Positions 20,701 through 32,000 of a stretch of DNA of 64,000 nt are shown piece by piece. Location: NCBI RefSeq assembly GCF_018320785.1, contig NC_054881.1, forward strand, positions 42,818,424 to 42,882,423, read 5' to 3'. The stretch comes from Cheilinus undulatus (lineage: Eukaryota > Chordata > Actinopteri > Labriformes > Labridae). The notes under the pieces were generated by a model. The model searched no databases. It was not told the DNA's origin and saw nothing but the letters and a program-made list of their open reading frames with translations. Positions within the stretch are counted from its first letter, which is position 1. The number at the start of each line of letters is the position of its first letter. Both the position numbers and the translations under genes were made by a program.

Positions 20701-23700
20701 AGTCAGGGAAGAATTCAGGACTCAAACCCTGGATGTTTTTTCAAAAGCTCCTCATGATTTGTGTTGAAAAAGTATGAAAACATTGAGATTTTAAAGATGA
20801 TGTTGACTGTAAAGGATAAAGTTTTGTTATTTTAGATGGAGCAGCATCATTTTTGTTCAAATGATGTGTTGTTTCTGAATTTCAAATCTAAATTTAAATT
20901 TAAAATAGCTTGAAAAAAGTGCACATTACTGCCTGATGAGCAAATAATGATGTGAAAGCATGCATGTGGGCATAGCTCCAGATATTTAACTCTTCTGGTT
21001 CCACCCTGTACATATTTGTAATGAAGCCAAAATTACAAGTCCATGCAGTTTTTAATGTCTGGTGCAAAGAGTGAATAAAGCAGAGAAACTGAAGGCTTCT
21101 TGCTTCTCATACATATATTATATTTGTTTGTGGGATTTCGAACATCAGCTGATCACTAAAACATGCCAGCTGTGAGACTCACATGTTAAAGAAATCAAAC
21201 ATGCAGGCATTTTGTCAGTAATTGCATAAGAATGAATAAAAATAGATATTCATGCAGCCCTTTAATTCCGGTATTTATTTCCTGCTGCTGATGTCTTCAC
21301 TCTCCCTCCTCCAGGCCTCCTGCAGATCTCGCAGAATAAAGTCGGAGTCCTGCTCCTCGCCGGCGGTCAGGGGACTCGTCTGGGAGTTCAGTACCCCAAA
21401 GGGATGTACAACGTTGGACTACCGAGCGGGAAGACCCTGTACCAGATCCAAGCAGAGAGGATTCAGAAAATCCAGCAGCTGGCAGAGAAAAAACACGGCT
21501 CCAAGTGTACCGTCCCATGGTGAGAGTGTTTAAAGTACTACTGCCGTCATTCCTCAGCTGTTTAGTAGAGTTTCTGCTGTCAAGGATGTTTTTTATGGAG
21601 GACCAAACCTGCCAACATTAAAATAGATTAAAAAAATAAATGAATAAATATAAAAATATATATATATAAAAGGAAATAAATGCAAAAGTAGAAAAATATA
21701 TGCATAAATAAATAAATAAAAGTAAAGTAGAAGTAGATTAATAACCAGTTACAGAAGAGAATCAACTGTTCTAAGGCTTTTTATTCACAAAACTTCAGCA
21801 TTAAATTAATTTCTCATCCATCGGGGATAGACCAGGCTCATGTGAGCCTTCAGGCTCTGCTTTGTGTTCTTAAAATCAGGTCCAGATAAACGTCAGGAAA
21901 CTTGATTTGTGGCCAAATATCCTCACATAGCAGACTCCCGTGAATCATGACAAGTCGATCTTGAAGCTCACATGTCGATCAACCAATAGGCACACAGTTC
22001 AACCCAAAACACACTTAGGACCGCCCCCTCATTTAAATAACATTTCCTTCTGCATTTCATGCTAACAGTGTCTGCAGCATGAAATAGATAAATGTGAGAG
22101 CAGAACAATTTTATTTATTGATATTTAATTTTTGAGTCTTATTTTTTTATTTTTGTATTTATTTTTACATTTATTTATTTATTTATTTATTTTTCTATTT
22201 TTGTATTTATTTCCATTTATATTTGTTTTTGTATTTAGTTTTTGAATTTAGTTTTTGAATTTTTTGTTTTTGTTTTTATTTTTACTTTTATTTATTTATT
22301 TATTTTTAATTTTGGCAGGTTTGGTCCTCCGTAGTTTTTCACCTCTTTGAGCAGCAGAAAACGTGGTTTTACATTTACAATGAAAGAAGAACAGAAGATT
22401 CATCTATCCAGGAGAGGAGCATTCCCTTTATTTCCTGCAGATTTCAAGCCCAGTATTTCTTTCTTTCTCTGTGTGTAAGATTAAATTTGTGCTCTCTTAA
22501 CTGCTTTGAGCTAAGATGAGAAATAACAAATGCAAAACTTTTGTGTGCACACAAGAAGCTATCTGAACCATGAGAAGGTTTTGCACCTGCACCAGAAACA
22601 AACTATTTCTGCCTCTGTCTTCAGGGGCCCTCATAGAAATGACTGACAGTTGAACAATGATACCATGTGTTGTTCAGGATTTTAGAAATGCTGCAAAAAT
22701 AATGCAAATGCACCATAGTTCTAAAAGCATCTTTACCAGTATTACCGATAAAAGCATGATGCTTACTGGCTCTGACTGTAAGTCTGGAGAAGCTGAAGAA
22801 GAATATGAACATAGATTGCAGGTAAAATATGTTTACATCATTTTTTTAAGTTGAAAAAGAGAGAAATATTCCAGCGCTCAGTGAAAATGGCTTTACATCT
22901 TTAGCTTCTTCAGGTTCACCAGCATAACCAGCAGAATCCCGGCTGGGTGAACCTGGAGAAGCTGCAGGTAAATGCATTGTTCTCTCATCATGAAGTCTGA
23001 GTAAAGTCATTTTCAGTGTGCAGCAGATTATTTCTCTTTTGTTGACTTTTCTCCTGCAGCCGGCCGGCCCCTGACAACCTGGGCTGTGCACCAGGATCTG
23101 TTTAAGATTAATCGTGTTAAATTTGTTTGTTGTGTTAAATCTTTTCAGGTACATCATGACGAGCGAGTTCACTCTGGCTCCTACGGAACAGTTCTTCAAA
23201 GAGAACGCCTACTTCGGTCTGAAGCCGTCAGACATCGTCATGTTTGAGCAGAGGATGATTCCCGCCGTCACCTTTGAGGGGAAAGTCATCCTGCAGGACA
23301 AAGGGAAGATCGCCATGGCTCCAGGTACGCCCACCTCATCAGGGGTCTAGACAGTAGCGTCTCTTTGGTTTAAGAGTTAGTCCGACTTTTCTCTACTCTA
23401 TCAGACGGAAACGGCGGTCTGTACCAGGCTCTGGTGGACAACGCCATTCTGGAGGACATGAAGAGGAGGCGGGTGGAGTATCTGCACGTCTACTGTGTGG
23501 ACAACATCCTGGTCAAGATGGCCGACCCCGTCTTTATCGGCTTCTGTGTGAGCAGAGGAGCCGACTGTGGAGCAAAGGTGAGGAACGTCATCCTGAATAC
23601 GATTAAAAAAGACCTGATCTGGGACACGAGGACAACAGGAAACTGGAAATAGGATGGAATTATATTTAGAAATCTGACATCATCTTCATCAGGTTCTTAT

Positions 23701-26357
23701 TCATCATTCACCTTCTTTTTGTCCTCTTGTCTTCTCCCTCTTTTCTCTTCCTTTCCTTTCATCTTTTAGTTATTCATTGTTTTTGTTCAATTATCAGGTG
23801 GTGGAGAAGGCGTGTCCTGCAGAGCCAGTGGGCGTGGTCTGTAGGGTTCAGGGTGTCACCCAGGTAGTGGAGTACAGCGAGATCCGACCAGAAACATCTG
23901 AGCTGAGAGGACCCGGAGGAGAGCTGGTGTTCAGCGCCGGAAACATCTGCAACCACTTCTTCACCAGAGCATTCCTGCAGGACGTGGCAGAGTGAGGACG
24001 TCTGATGATTCTAGAAAAATCTAACAACCAGCTTATTTTTATAGCTTAGATAAATTCACCAGTTCAGATCTGCTGTAAGTTTAAGATTTTGGTTAGGTAC
24101 TTCAGGGGGGAGAGAGGGAGGTTATGAAGTCCTGAAAACTCAGATAAACATGAATGCTTACTGATCAGTGCTTTTATTGACATTTAACAGGAAGTTTAAA
24201 GACCAGCTGAAGCAGCACGTCGCCCTGAAGAAGGTTCCCTTCGTGGACTCGTGTGGGAATCACGTCAAACCCGCCAAACCAAATGGCATCAAGATGGAGA
24301 AATTTGTCTTTGACGTCTTTCCGTTCTCCAGGTGTTTATTTTTAAGTCTCCAGTATTTCTCAGGTTGCCAGTTCCTTTGTAAAATTTCTGCAAAATGTTG
24401 GATTGAACCGATTAGAGCAGTGATACTCAGCGTGTGGCTGTTTTATGTCTGAATTGTAATATTAATCTCCCAGAAAACCTTAAAAAAAGGGGAACTTTTT
24501 GCCATTTTCACAATTTTTTCCCACTTTTCATCCATTTAAGCTTCCTTTTGCCATGAAATACCCCTATTTTCCTATTTTTTGACCAGATTTTTGCCTCTTC
24601 TTTTTGACACCTTTTCCACATTTTTGCCACTTTTATCCCATTTTTCCCTCATTTTTAACCATTTTTTGCCCCTTTTCTCCAAATAAGCTACCTTTTGCCT
24701 TTAAATACCACTTGTGTCCTTGTTCCAAAATTTTTCCTGTTCTTTTTTGCCACTGTTTTAGCCCATTTTTGCCCTTTTTTCTACCATTTTTTGCCACCTT
24801 TCATCCAATTAAGCTACCTTTTGCCATTACATACCACTTGTTTATTTTTTGCCAGTCTTGACTGCTTTCTGCCAATTTTAGTCACTTTTCACTCATTTTT
24901 TTGTCACTTCTCACCCATTTTTGCTACTTTCTGACCATTTTTCACTTTTTCTCCCCATTTTCAACCATTTTTGCTGCATTTTGACAATTTTTTCCACCTT
25001 TGACTTAATTTTATTGCTACTTCAAGCTGTTTTTGCCACTTTTCACCACTTAGATTGTGGCTCTTGCAAATGTATTTTTCAATAATTTGGCTCTTTGGTT
25101 GAGCAGGGTTGAGTAACACTGGATTGGAGCATGCAGCAGGAAAACTTCACTGGTGGCAGGTGGAAGAGGGGTAGCATGTGTGATCATCATGCACTTTATC
25201 CTCTTCTCAGCTCACATTTTTCTTTTCCAGTTGTTTGTTAGCTCTTTGACTCCATTCAGTTACACGCAGCGTTAAAGCCAAAAACCTTATTCAGTCATGT
25301 CAGTCTTTGTCCATCGCATTTCCACCCTCTCTGACAGTCTGGCAGCAAAAACTTCCCGCTTTGAGGCACAAATAAAAAACAAGAAAATCATGACGATTTC
25401 AGTGAAATATCACTGAAATTTTCAGGAGTGCATGTGTGGAAACAGTTCACGTCTGAAGCTGACAAAATGATATTGTGATGTCTCTCAAAGGAACTTTGTG
25501 GCGTTTGAGGTCGTGAGGGAGGAGGAGTTCTCCCCGCTGAAGAACGCAGACGGAGCGCCATCTGACAGCCCGACCACGGCCAGAAACTCTCTGCTGAAGC
25601 AGCACTGTCGCTGGGCGGCGGCTGCAGGAGCCACGCTGACGGATGGACACGAGAATAACGTCTCTACGGCGGACAGGTCAGAGAGAAATGTCATACATGA
25701 ACGCTGCTGCAGCAGATAAAATCAATTCTAACTGTGATTTGTTCTCCTTAAGAATCAAAATCCAAAATCTGACTGACTGCAGCAGAATGTGGATCAAACA
25801 TGTCGATGTCCAGGAGAAAATGGAGTGGAGGAACTGAAACACTCTAGCTTACCTTTACCTAGTCTGAACATAATTACTAATGTAGTACAGGTTGACTTTT
25901 TACTAACATTTAACCAGCCGTGATAGTTCCAGCATTGGCAGAAGTTCCACCTTAAATCTTACCCTTAGTTTCTCCTGAGTGAGTAGAAAATAAGCAAATG
26001 AATAAAAGCTGAAAGGCTAAAATACTTGGTTGTTTTTTCTTCCAGCGTATCTGCCGGTGATGTTCCTCCAGCTCCATGTGAGATTTCCCCGCTGGTCTCT
26101 TACTTTGGCGAGGTGAGGACGTGGATTTGATCAAGGATGCTTTTAGACATTCGATAATTTGAGAATCTCTGCTGTATTGTGAGGTTGTTTTAGTTATCAG
26201 CCACTGAAATTCACATTACAGAAAACTGGTTCATATTTTAACCCATGGCTCTCCTTTTTTTCTCCTGCAGGGTTTGGAGCCACTGCTGAACGGTAGAACT
26301 CTGCAGACTCCATTTATTCTGGATGAAAAGAAGGCCAAAGAGCTGCAGACGCCATGA
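17741..26357 (+). CDS. uap1l1: uap1l1: UDP-N-acetylhexosamine pyrophosphorylase-like protein 1
   Basis: Cytosolic nucleotidyltransferase of the UAP1 family, which joins UTP and HexNAc-1-phosphate to give UDP-HexNAc and PPi; activity of the L1 paralogue itself is less well defined. Exons: 17741-18020, 21315-21519, 23149-23324, 23405-23577, 23798-23991, 24191-24331, 25491-25676, 26046-26112, 26271-26357. They total 1509 bases: 502 aa plus stop, close to the ~507 aa of human UAP1L1. The nucleotide-binding motif [18 protein letters not shown] is intact at about residues 107-124. Further family blocks are [47 protein letters not shown] and [10 protein letters not shown]. The N-terminal LKDHCEGAQ resembles UAP1L1 more than UAP1. 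No catalytic residue looks lost. Intron 1 (3.3 kb) holds a hAT copy and a minisatellite. Confidence 0.94.
18344..19188. mobile_element. Non-autonomous hAT element, copy B (uap1l1 intron 1)
   Basis: Starts CAGGAGTGTCAGACCCAG and ends GAGTTTGACACCCCTG. Perfect 8-base target duplication CACTAATC (18336-18343 and 19189-19196). The sequence is the reverse-orientation relative of the element at 13233-14370: both share GTCAACATTTACCCATAAAC and the AACTATTATCCTCATTTTCA region when aligned head to tail. The interior is degenerate AT-rich words, no transposase. Confidence 0.9.
19555..20425. repeat. Dispersed repeat carrying a 42-base minisatellite, copy 1
   Basis: Left flank from AGCTTCATTACACTGGCTCC to CCTTACAGTGCTTTA; then about 16 tandem copies (19,621-20,290) of a 42-base unit reading TATAAAGGAGGAGGCTGGGG then TGGAGGAGGTGAAGCTTTAG; then a right flank AGCAGTGTGATGCATCAGCA to CTAATTAGGATCAGC. 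Both flanks and the unit recur at 32,270-33,145, so the whole block is one repeat family. Some copies lack a base (GGCTGGGTGG) and so break phase. It lies in uap1l1 intron 1. Confidence 0.85.
21596..22331. mobile_element. Inverted-repeat element with TA flanks (uap1l1 intron 2)
   Basis: Left end TGGAGGACCAAACCTGCCAA and right end TTGGCAGGTTTGGTCCTCCG are inverted repeats of about 20 bases, each bordered by TA. This fits a mariner-type MITE. Just inside the left end are A-rich AAATAAATAAAT words, mirrored before the right end by TTTATTTATTTA, so the transcript could fold back. No transposase. Confidence 0.75.
24418..25121. mobile_element. Non-autonomous hAT element with TTTTGCCA-rich interior
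   Basis: Begins CAGTGATACTCAGCGTGTGG, ends GCAGGGTTGAGTAACACTG. The flanks GATTAGAG (24410-24417) and GATTGGAG (25122-25129) are an 8-base duplication with one mismatch. The interior is a degenerate series of TTTTTGCCACTTTT / CCATTTAAGCTACC words. Phe/His/Pro-rich open frames here are artefacts. It lies in the uap1l1 intron before exon 7. Relatives: 26,966, 37,958 and 62,420. Confidence 0.85.
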
Positions 26358-26548
26358 CATTTCTCTGATAAACACTAGAGAAGATTCTGCAGGGTGGAGA
26401 TCAGGACCAAGACTCAGACTGATGTGTTTGGGGACTCTAAGTCCTGAAACAACTTGTTTACTCGATTTTTTAATCTTAATGGAAACTGTTTACTGTCATT
26501 TTACTCATTTCATATTACCAGAGATATTAGTAATGTGAAATACTCCAA

Positions 26549-26554
26549 AATAAA
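26549..26554 (+). terminator. uap1l1: Candidate uap1l1 poly(A) signal
   Basis: AATAAA 192 bases after the uap1l1 stop codon, followed by an A-rich then GT-containing stretch (GGGACTGTACATGAGTTGGG). It is the first canonical hexamer downstream and gives a short 3' UTR. Not proven. Confidence 0.4.
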
Positions 26555-26965
26555 AAAGGGACTGTACATGAGTTGGGGAATTTATAAAATTCTTTTTTTC
26601 TACAAGTGACAAAAAAAATAAACAAATACCTCACCTTGTTTCCTCTCTTGTTATTTTTTAATAAATGCACCTTACTCTTCAGGTTTTTATTTTGAGCGTT
26701 AGAAGCCAGGAGTAATTTTACAACAATCTCAGGAGAAGTTTCAAAAATCTTTGTGATGTTTTTGGGTTTTTGGTTTCTGTTAAAGAGCATTTAATTTAAA
26801 TAAACATGAAATACATTTAAAGAATAGAATTTATTGAAACAAATGTTTTATGTAGATGTTTTTTTCCATATCATTGATCAGATTTTGTTTGCAAGGCATA
26901 ATGTACAACGAAATAAATGTAAAGAATCAAAACCAAGCTTGAATGTACAAATTAATTATTTAAAC

Positions 26966-28304
26966 CAGTGAAACTCAACGTGTGGCTCTTTTATGTTCTT
27001 ATTTGGAATATTAATACCCCAGAAAAACTTAAGAAAGAAAATATGACCTCAGAAATTATACGTTGCAAGTAACATTAATGAGTTTGTTTCCCACACTTAA
27101 ACAGTCGTCTTTTATTGTCAAACTTAGCTGTCAGCCTCTAGCTTTTATCTGTTTTTCCATTGCCCTTATTTGAAATTTTTTGCTACTTAAATTCCATTTT
27201 TGCTGCTTTTAGCCCATTTTTGTCACTTCTTTTTGACACTTTTTCTGCTTTTTGCAATTTGTTGCCTCTTCTTTTGCCTTTTTTTGCCACTTTTTTGCCC
27301 ATTTAAGCTGCCTTTTGCAATAAATGCCATTCCCATTTTACCACTCTTTGATACTTTTGCCCATTTTTCCACCTTTTTGCTGATTTTTGCCCATTTAAGT
27401 CAATTTTCACTCATTTTTGCCATGGATTTGCCACCTTATGCCCTTTTTTGCTTCTTTTTCCTCCCTGTTTTTGCCACTTTTCTCTCAGTGTTTGCTGCTT
27501 TTAGCCTATTTTTGCCACTTCTTTTTGTCACTTTTCACCAATTTTTGACACATATTCTGCTTTTTGCAGGTAAATGGCACTTTTTGCCAATTTTTCCCAC
27601 CCTTTATTCTGATTTTTGCCCATTTTAGTCACTTTTCACTCATTTTTTGGCACATTTTTGACCATTTTTCTCTCCTGGAGCTCAATTTTATTGCCACTTC
27701 TCATCCTTTTTTGCTACTTTCTGTCCCTTTAATGCCACTTTTTTTCCCCATTTTGCCACTTTTCTTCTAATTTTGCCCCCTTTTTGCCTATTCTTGCCAC
27801 TTCACACCCAATTAAGCTGCCTTTTGCAACTGAATGCAACTTTTTGCCCATTTTTCCACCTTTTTCTCTGATTTTTGCCCATTTCAGTCACTTTTCACTC
27901 TTTTTGGCCATTTTTTGATCATTTGTGCCACCTTTAACTCATTTTTTTTGGCCACTTCTCACCTATTTTTTTTCACTTTCTGCCCTTTTTGCCACTTTTT
28001 CTTCCCATTTTTGTCACTTTTGTCCTAGTGTTTGCATTTTTTGCCATGTTTTTAACCATTTTTGCCACTTTCTGCCCTTTTATGCCACTTTTTCTCCTCA
28101 TTTTTCTCCTAGTGTTTGCTACTTTCTGACTATTTGTGCCACCTTTAACTCATTTTTGGTCACTTCCCACCATCTTTGCCACTTTTCTTCCAGCGTTTGC
28201 CGCTTTTAGCCCATTTGTGCTACCTGTAACTTATTTCAATTGTCACTTTTCACCACGTTTCTCAACAATTTGGCTGTTTGGTTGAGCAGGGTTGTGTAAC
28301 GCTG
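26966..28304. mobile_element. Non-autonomous hAT element, long TTTTGCCA-rich copy
   Basis: Starts CAGTGAAACTCAACGTGTGG and ends GCAGGGTTGTGTAACGCTG, as in the 24,418 element. Flanks ATTTAAAC and ATTTAGAT agree at six of eight positions. The 1.3-kb interior is the same degenerate TTTTTGCCACTTTT / CCCATTTTTGCC series, about twice as long, suggesting tandem growth inside the element. No coding capacity. It fills most of the uap1l1-zdhhc12 spacer. Confidence 0.8.
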
Positions 28305-28479
28305 ATTTAGATATATCACAAGTATTTTATTTTATTTTATTTTATTTATTTATTTTGCTATGTAGACTTATTTTTTTACAATTTGTAAAGCTGTTTTTGT
28401 TCATGTAGATTGAATGAAGCTTTTTTTTTTAAAGCCCACTCGCTGTAAAAAAAAATGTCATCCAATCCTGTGCCGTCAC

Positions 28480-28843
28480 GTGACTGATACAGACCAATCA
28501 CGGTTGAGCTTGTTAAAGGGACGACAACAAAACACGAATGCACCGAAGCGAAGAGGACCGTCTGGACCGCGTAGCACCCATCACCGTTACTCAGTCCAGT
28601 TACTGAAAATTTGTTTTCACTGCTAAATCAAGATATTAATTTTTGTGTCTATATTTAATTCAATGTTTGGCTCCGTGACGTGAATGAAGAAGCGTAACGC
28701 CGCAGGCTAGCGTTAGCTCTGTAACCGTTACTTCTCCGACGTTAGCTTGTTTTCTTCCCTCCCGTCTGGATGTAGGCGTTCATTAGTTAGCTCGATGCTA
28801 ACACCACAGACAGGCTGTGTAGAGAGTGTGGAGCCTCGGGTCT
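28480..28843 (+). promoter_or_regulatory. zdhhc12: zdhhc12 promoter / 5' UTR region
   Basis: Local rise in CpG content (GTCACGTGACTG, ACCGAAGCGAAGAGGACCGT, GTGACGTGAATG, AGCGTAACGCCGCAGGCTAG) compared with the AT-rich surroundings. CACGTG (E-box like, near 28476) and TGACGTGA (CRE-like, near 28675) words are seen. No TATA box stands out. The transcription start is unknown. Confidence 0.35.
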
Positions 28844-29023
28844 GACTGGGATGGATGCTCTAAGACTGGGATGGATGCTCTAAGACTGGGATGGATGCTC
28901 TAAGACTGGGTTGGATGCTCTAAGACTGGGATGGATGCTCTAAGACTGGGATGGATGCTCTAAGACTGGGATGGAGGCTCTAAGACTGGGTTGGATGCTC
29001 TAAGCCTGGGTTGGATGCTCTAA
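28844..29023 (+). repeat. 20-base tandem repeat, 9 copies, ending 12 bases before the zdhhc12 ATG
   Basis: Unit GACTGGGATGGATGCTCTAA, nine copies in perfect 20-base register; a few have TTGG for ATGG or CCTGGG. Every unit carries at least one ATG, with ATG CTC TAA forming a three-codon frame. If transcribed it lies in the 5' UTR of zdhhc12. Confidence 0.95.
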
Positions 29024-29024
29024 C

Positions 29025-29072
29025 ATGCTAGGACCATGTTTAAAAATGTGTTCGGATCAGGCTTCCTGGTGA
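29025..29072 (+). promoter_or_regulatory. zdhhc12: Upstream ATG frame overlapping the zdhhc12 start
   Basis: ATG at 29025 reads 15 codons to TGA at 29070-29072, in a different frame from the main start at 29036, which it overlaps. If the transcript starts upstream this frame would compete with the main start. Inferred from sequence only. Confidence 0.4.
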
Positions 29073-32000
29073 GAACAGCTCATGTTATTCTGACATGGGT
29101 CATCACGCTCATTCTCTTCCTGCATGATACAGGTGAGACTCAGATTCTTATACAGGTAAACACTACCGTGTGTGCAGCTGCAGCCTTTTCCTAAAATTGA
29201 ATTTTCTGTCGTTTTAAGCTCCTTCTAGTGATGCATCCTGTTAAAACTGCATGTACTCTTATATTTATTCATCTCATGTATTTAAAGCGAGCTGGAGCAG
29301 TGTTTGCATAATCATGCTTATCTCTGCTCCATTTGCATTATCATCTCACTTCCAATCAATGTAAAGTTTCATGCTTTGTTCATATTCAAGTTCCTGTTTA
29401 CTGAATGAATGAGTATTTAAAAAACGAAAAAACATAGTTTTGCACAGGACTTGTAGGTTAATTTCCATCTAAGGTCTCCAGGCTTTTAAACAGTCAGAAA
29501 AGTCTTTAATTTCTACCATAAATGGCCAAACAAATAGACACTCATGCAGCCACAAATGCACACATACTTATTAAGACCATCTTCATTTTGATTTTTAGTC
29601 TTTGTCAAACACTGCCTCACTTCCTCTGCAGCTTTTATTTTTCTGCAGATAATCAGCACTTAGTTTAACTTGTGGGACTTAAAGCGAGTGTGAAAGAGTA
29701 TAAAACATACCAGGAAAAGCTTCAGGAGGAGATAAAGGTTGATAAAGCTGCATAATATGGGTTTATTGGGAGAAAATGAACTAAATATTACTTAAAATAT
29801 TTACTTTTGTATGAACCTATAACAAAGCATCAAGATTTTGACTGCCATGTAGTACAACCCTTTATATCCTGGAGTCAAGTTGGGATTTTAGGTTCAGTTC
29901 CTGGTTGGACTAACTCTGGAAACTTGTCTTGATGCTGCCAAGGTGTCGGTTCACTTCCTAAGTACTGTTGAGACACCCTTTAGTAGGACACCAAACCCCA
30001 AACCATAATGAGAGGCTCTTTTGTGGGCAGCAGCCCCTCACTGACATCTCTCTGTTAGTGAATGTCCACAGGATTGTGTTTGTGTGTTTCAGCCTGTATC
30101 TGTGCATTTTTTAAAATTTATTTATTTAACCTTTATTTAACCAGGTTGGTCCCACTGAGATTAAAAACCTCTTTTTTAAGGGAGACCTGGCCAAGACAGG
30201 CAGCAGCAAAAAACATAGTTACAGACAAAAATACAAAGAGAGACAAAGTACAATTTACAAAGCTCAACGTTTTGGATTAAAACCATCTCTGAGTTATATC
30301 CGAGAATCAATTGTTCAAACAGCCGAGCTAAAACATCGACATCCTGTAGAATCTGCTTCCATGTCTTTCATTTTAGATTTAAAAATATTTAAGGACACCA
30401 GTTCCTTGAGCTTTATCCTACAACTGATTCCAGGCTGAGGGTGCAGAGTACCCAAAAGCCCTTCTCCCAATTTCTGTCTGAGCGTTTGGGACGGAGAGCA
30501 TCAAAAGGTCCTGAGAACGCAAAGAATACTGTCCGATACTTCTCTGCATGATAAAAACGCATAGACAGAGGGGAGGCAGACCAAGAATCGCCTTATAAAT
30601 AAAGGTGTACCAGTGAATGAGCCTCCGGGTCGCCAAAGTGGGCCATCCAACCCGAGAGTACAACTCACAATGGGGAGTCAGAGCTTTACAGTTTGTAATG
30701 AACCTCAAGGATGCAAGCATGTTCAATAACTGAACTTTAAAATTCTATTTCCCCTCAAAGGGGAATAATTAAGAATATTTCCATCAAAATAAGAACATTT
30801 AATGTTCATTCATCATCAAACATCCCAAATAATCTGATTAGTTTGCAGATGTACCATGACAAAATGTGCACAAGGCAAAGCAGCTGACTGGTGGACGTAC
30901 TCCTGCAGGGTTCTGTTTATGAACACCAAGAAAGCAGCTAAAATGAACTTGATGCTGGTTGTCGTCAGAAGATCTGTATCCACTTTTCATTAAAAGGCCT
31001 CAGACTTGGATGAAATGGAGCCTTGTAGCCTCTGGTTGTTGTGTTTCAGACTTAATCCTGTGCCTGTGGTTTTGTTCTTAGAGCTGAGGAAGCAGGAGGA
31101 GACGGGTCAGCTGGTCCAGCCCGTGCTCTTTGTCCTGCTGGTGCTCGTGTCCGTGTTGCTTTACTTCGCTGTCTCTCTGATGGATCCAGGATTCATCCTG
31201 TCTGATGATAGTGACCTACAGGTGAGTTATGATCACAATCTTTATGGGAATGGTTGATCAGAGGTAATTTATGACGCTGTAGGATCTTTATGTGGTTTAA
31301 AAGTTCAGTGATAGCTGGGACATTTATATTTTGGGTAATGGAGTGATAGTGATGTCTTTACTCAGACTGAAGATGCCTGCTAGAACTTGTTTGAAGCATC
31401 TTCTTCTCATTTATATTTCAAAGCTCTGACTTGCTGACCTGAGGAATATTTCCTGATTTCAGCTGACTCAGTACTTCTCATCGTTTCACCTTGACCTTGC
31501 AGAGATATTTTGTTGCACTGCAGGTGTTTTGAATTCAGTATCAGGGAGGGGACTTTGGGGCGTTTGAAGTTTGTGCTGAGGTTTAATTTCAGTGATGTCA
31601 TTTATTCACAGCTTAGCTAATACTGAACACACATGTATGATAGCATACATACCATTAAGATTGTCATGATCGCAGAAATGTAAACTGGGGGATGATTTTA
31701 GTAAAAATCAAGCCTGTCTGACACTACTGTAACAAAACTAGAAGTCCTTGACGGCCAATATTTGGGAACTTTTGGTTTTCACCGATCTAAAAGTGCAGAC
31801 AGACTCCTGAATGTAATTGTTTTGTGCAGTTTGGATGGCATGCAGAAGTTTTCCTGCAGTTTCTGATGGATTCATTCCTCTCGTATGCTCTCGCTATGAA
31901 TTAGATGCAGTTTTTTAACGTTTCAGTGCTTTTCAATACTATCAGCTACATAAACAACATTGCTGTTGTCATTTTTGAAACGTCTTGAAAAGAAAAAGTA

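Noticed and set aside
24604-28209. Several Phe/His/Pro-rich frames of 60-140 codons
   Set aside because: They follow the TTTTTGCCACTTTT filler inside two hAT elements and carry no domain; the same happens at 62,802-63,089.
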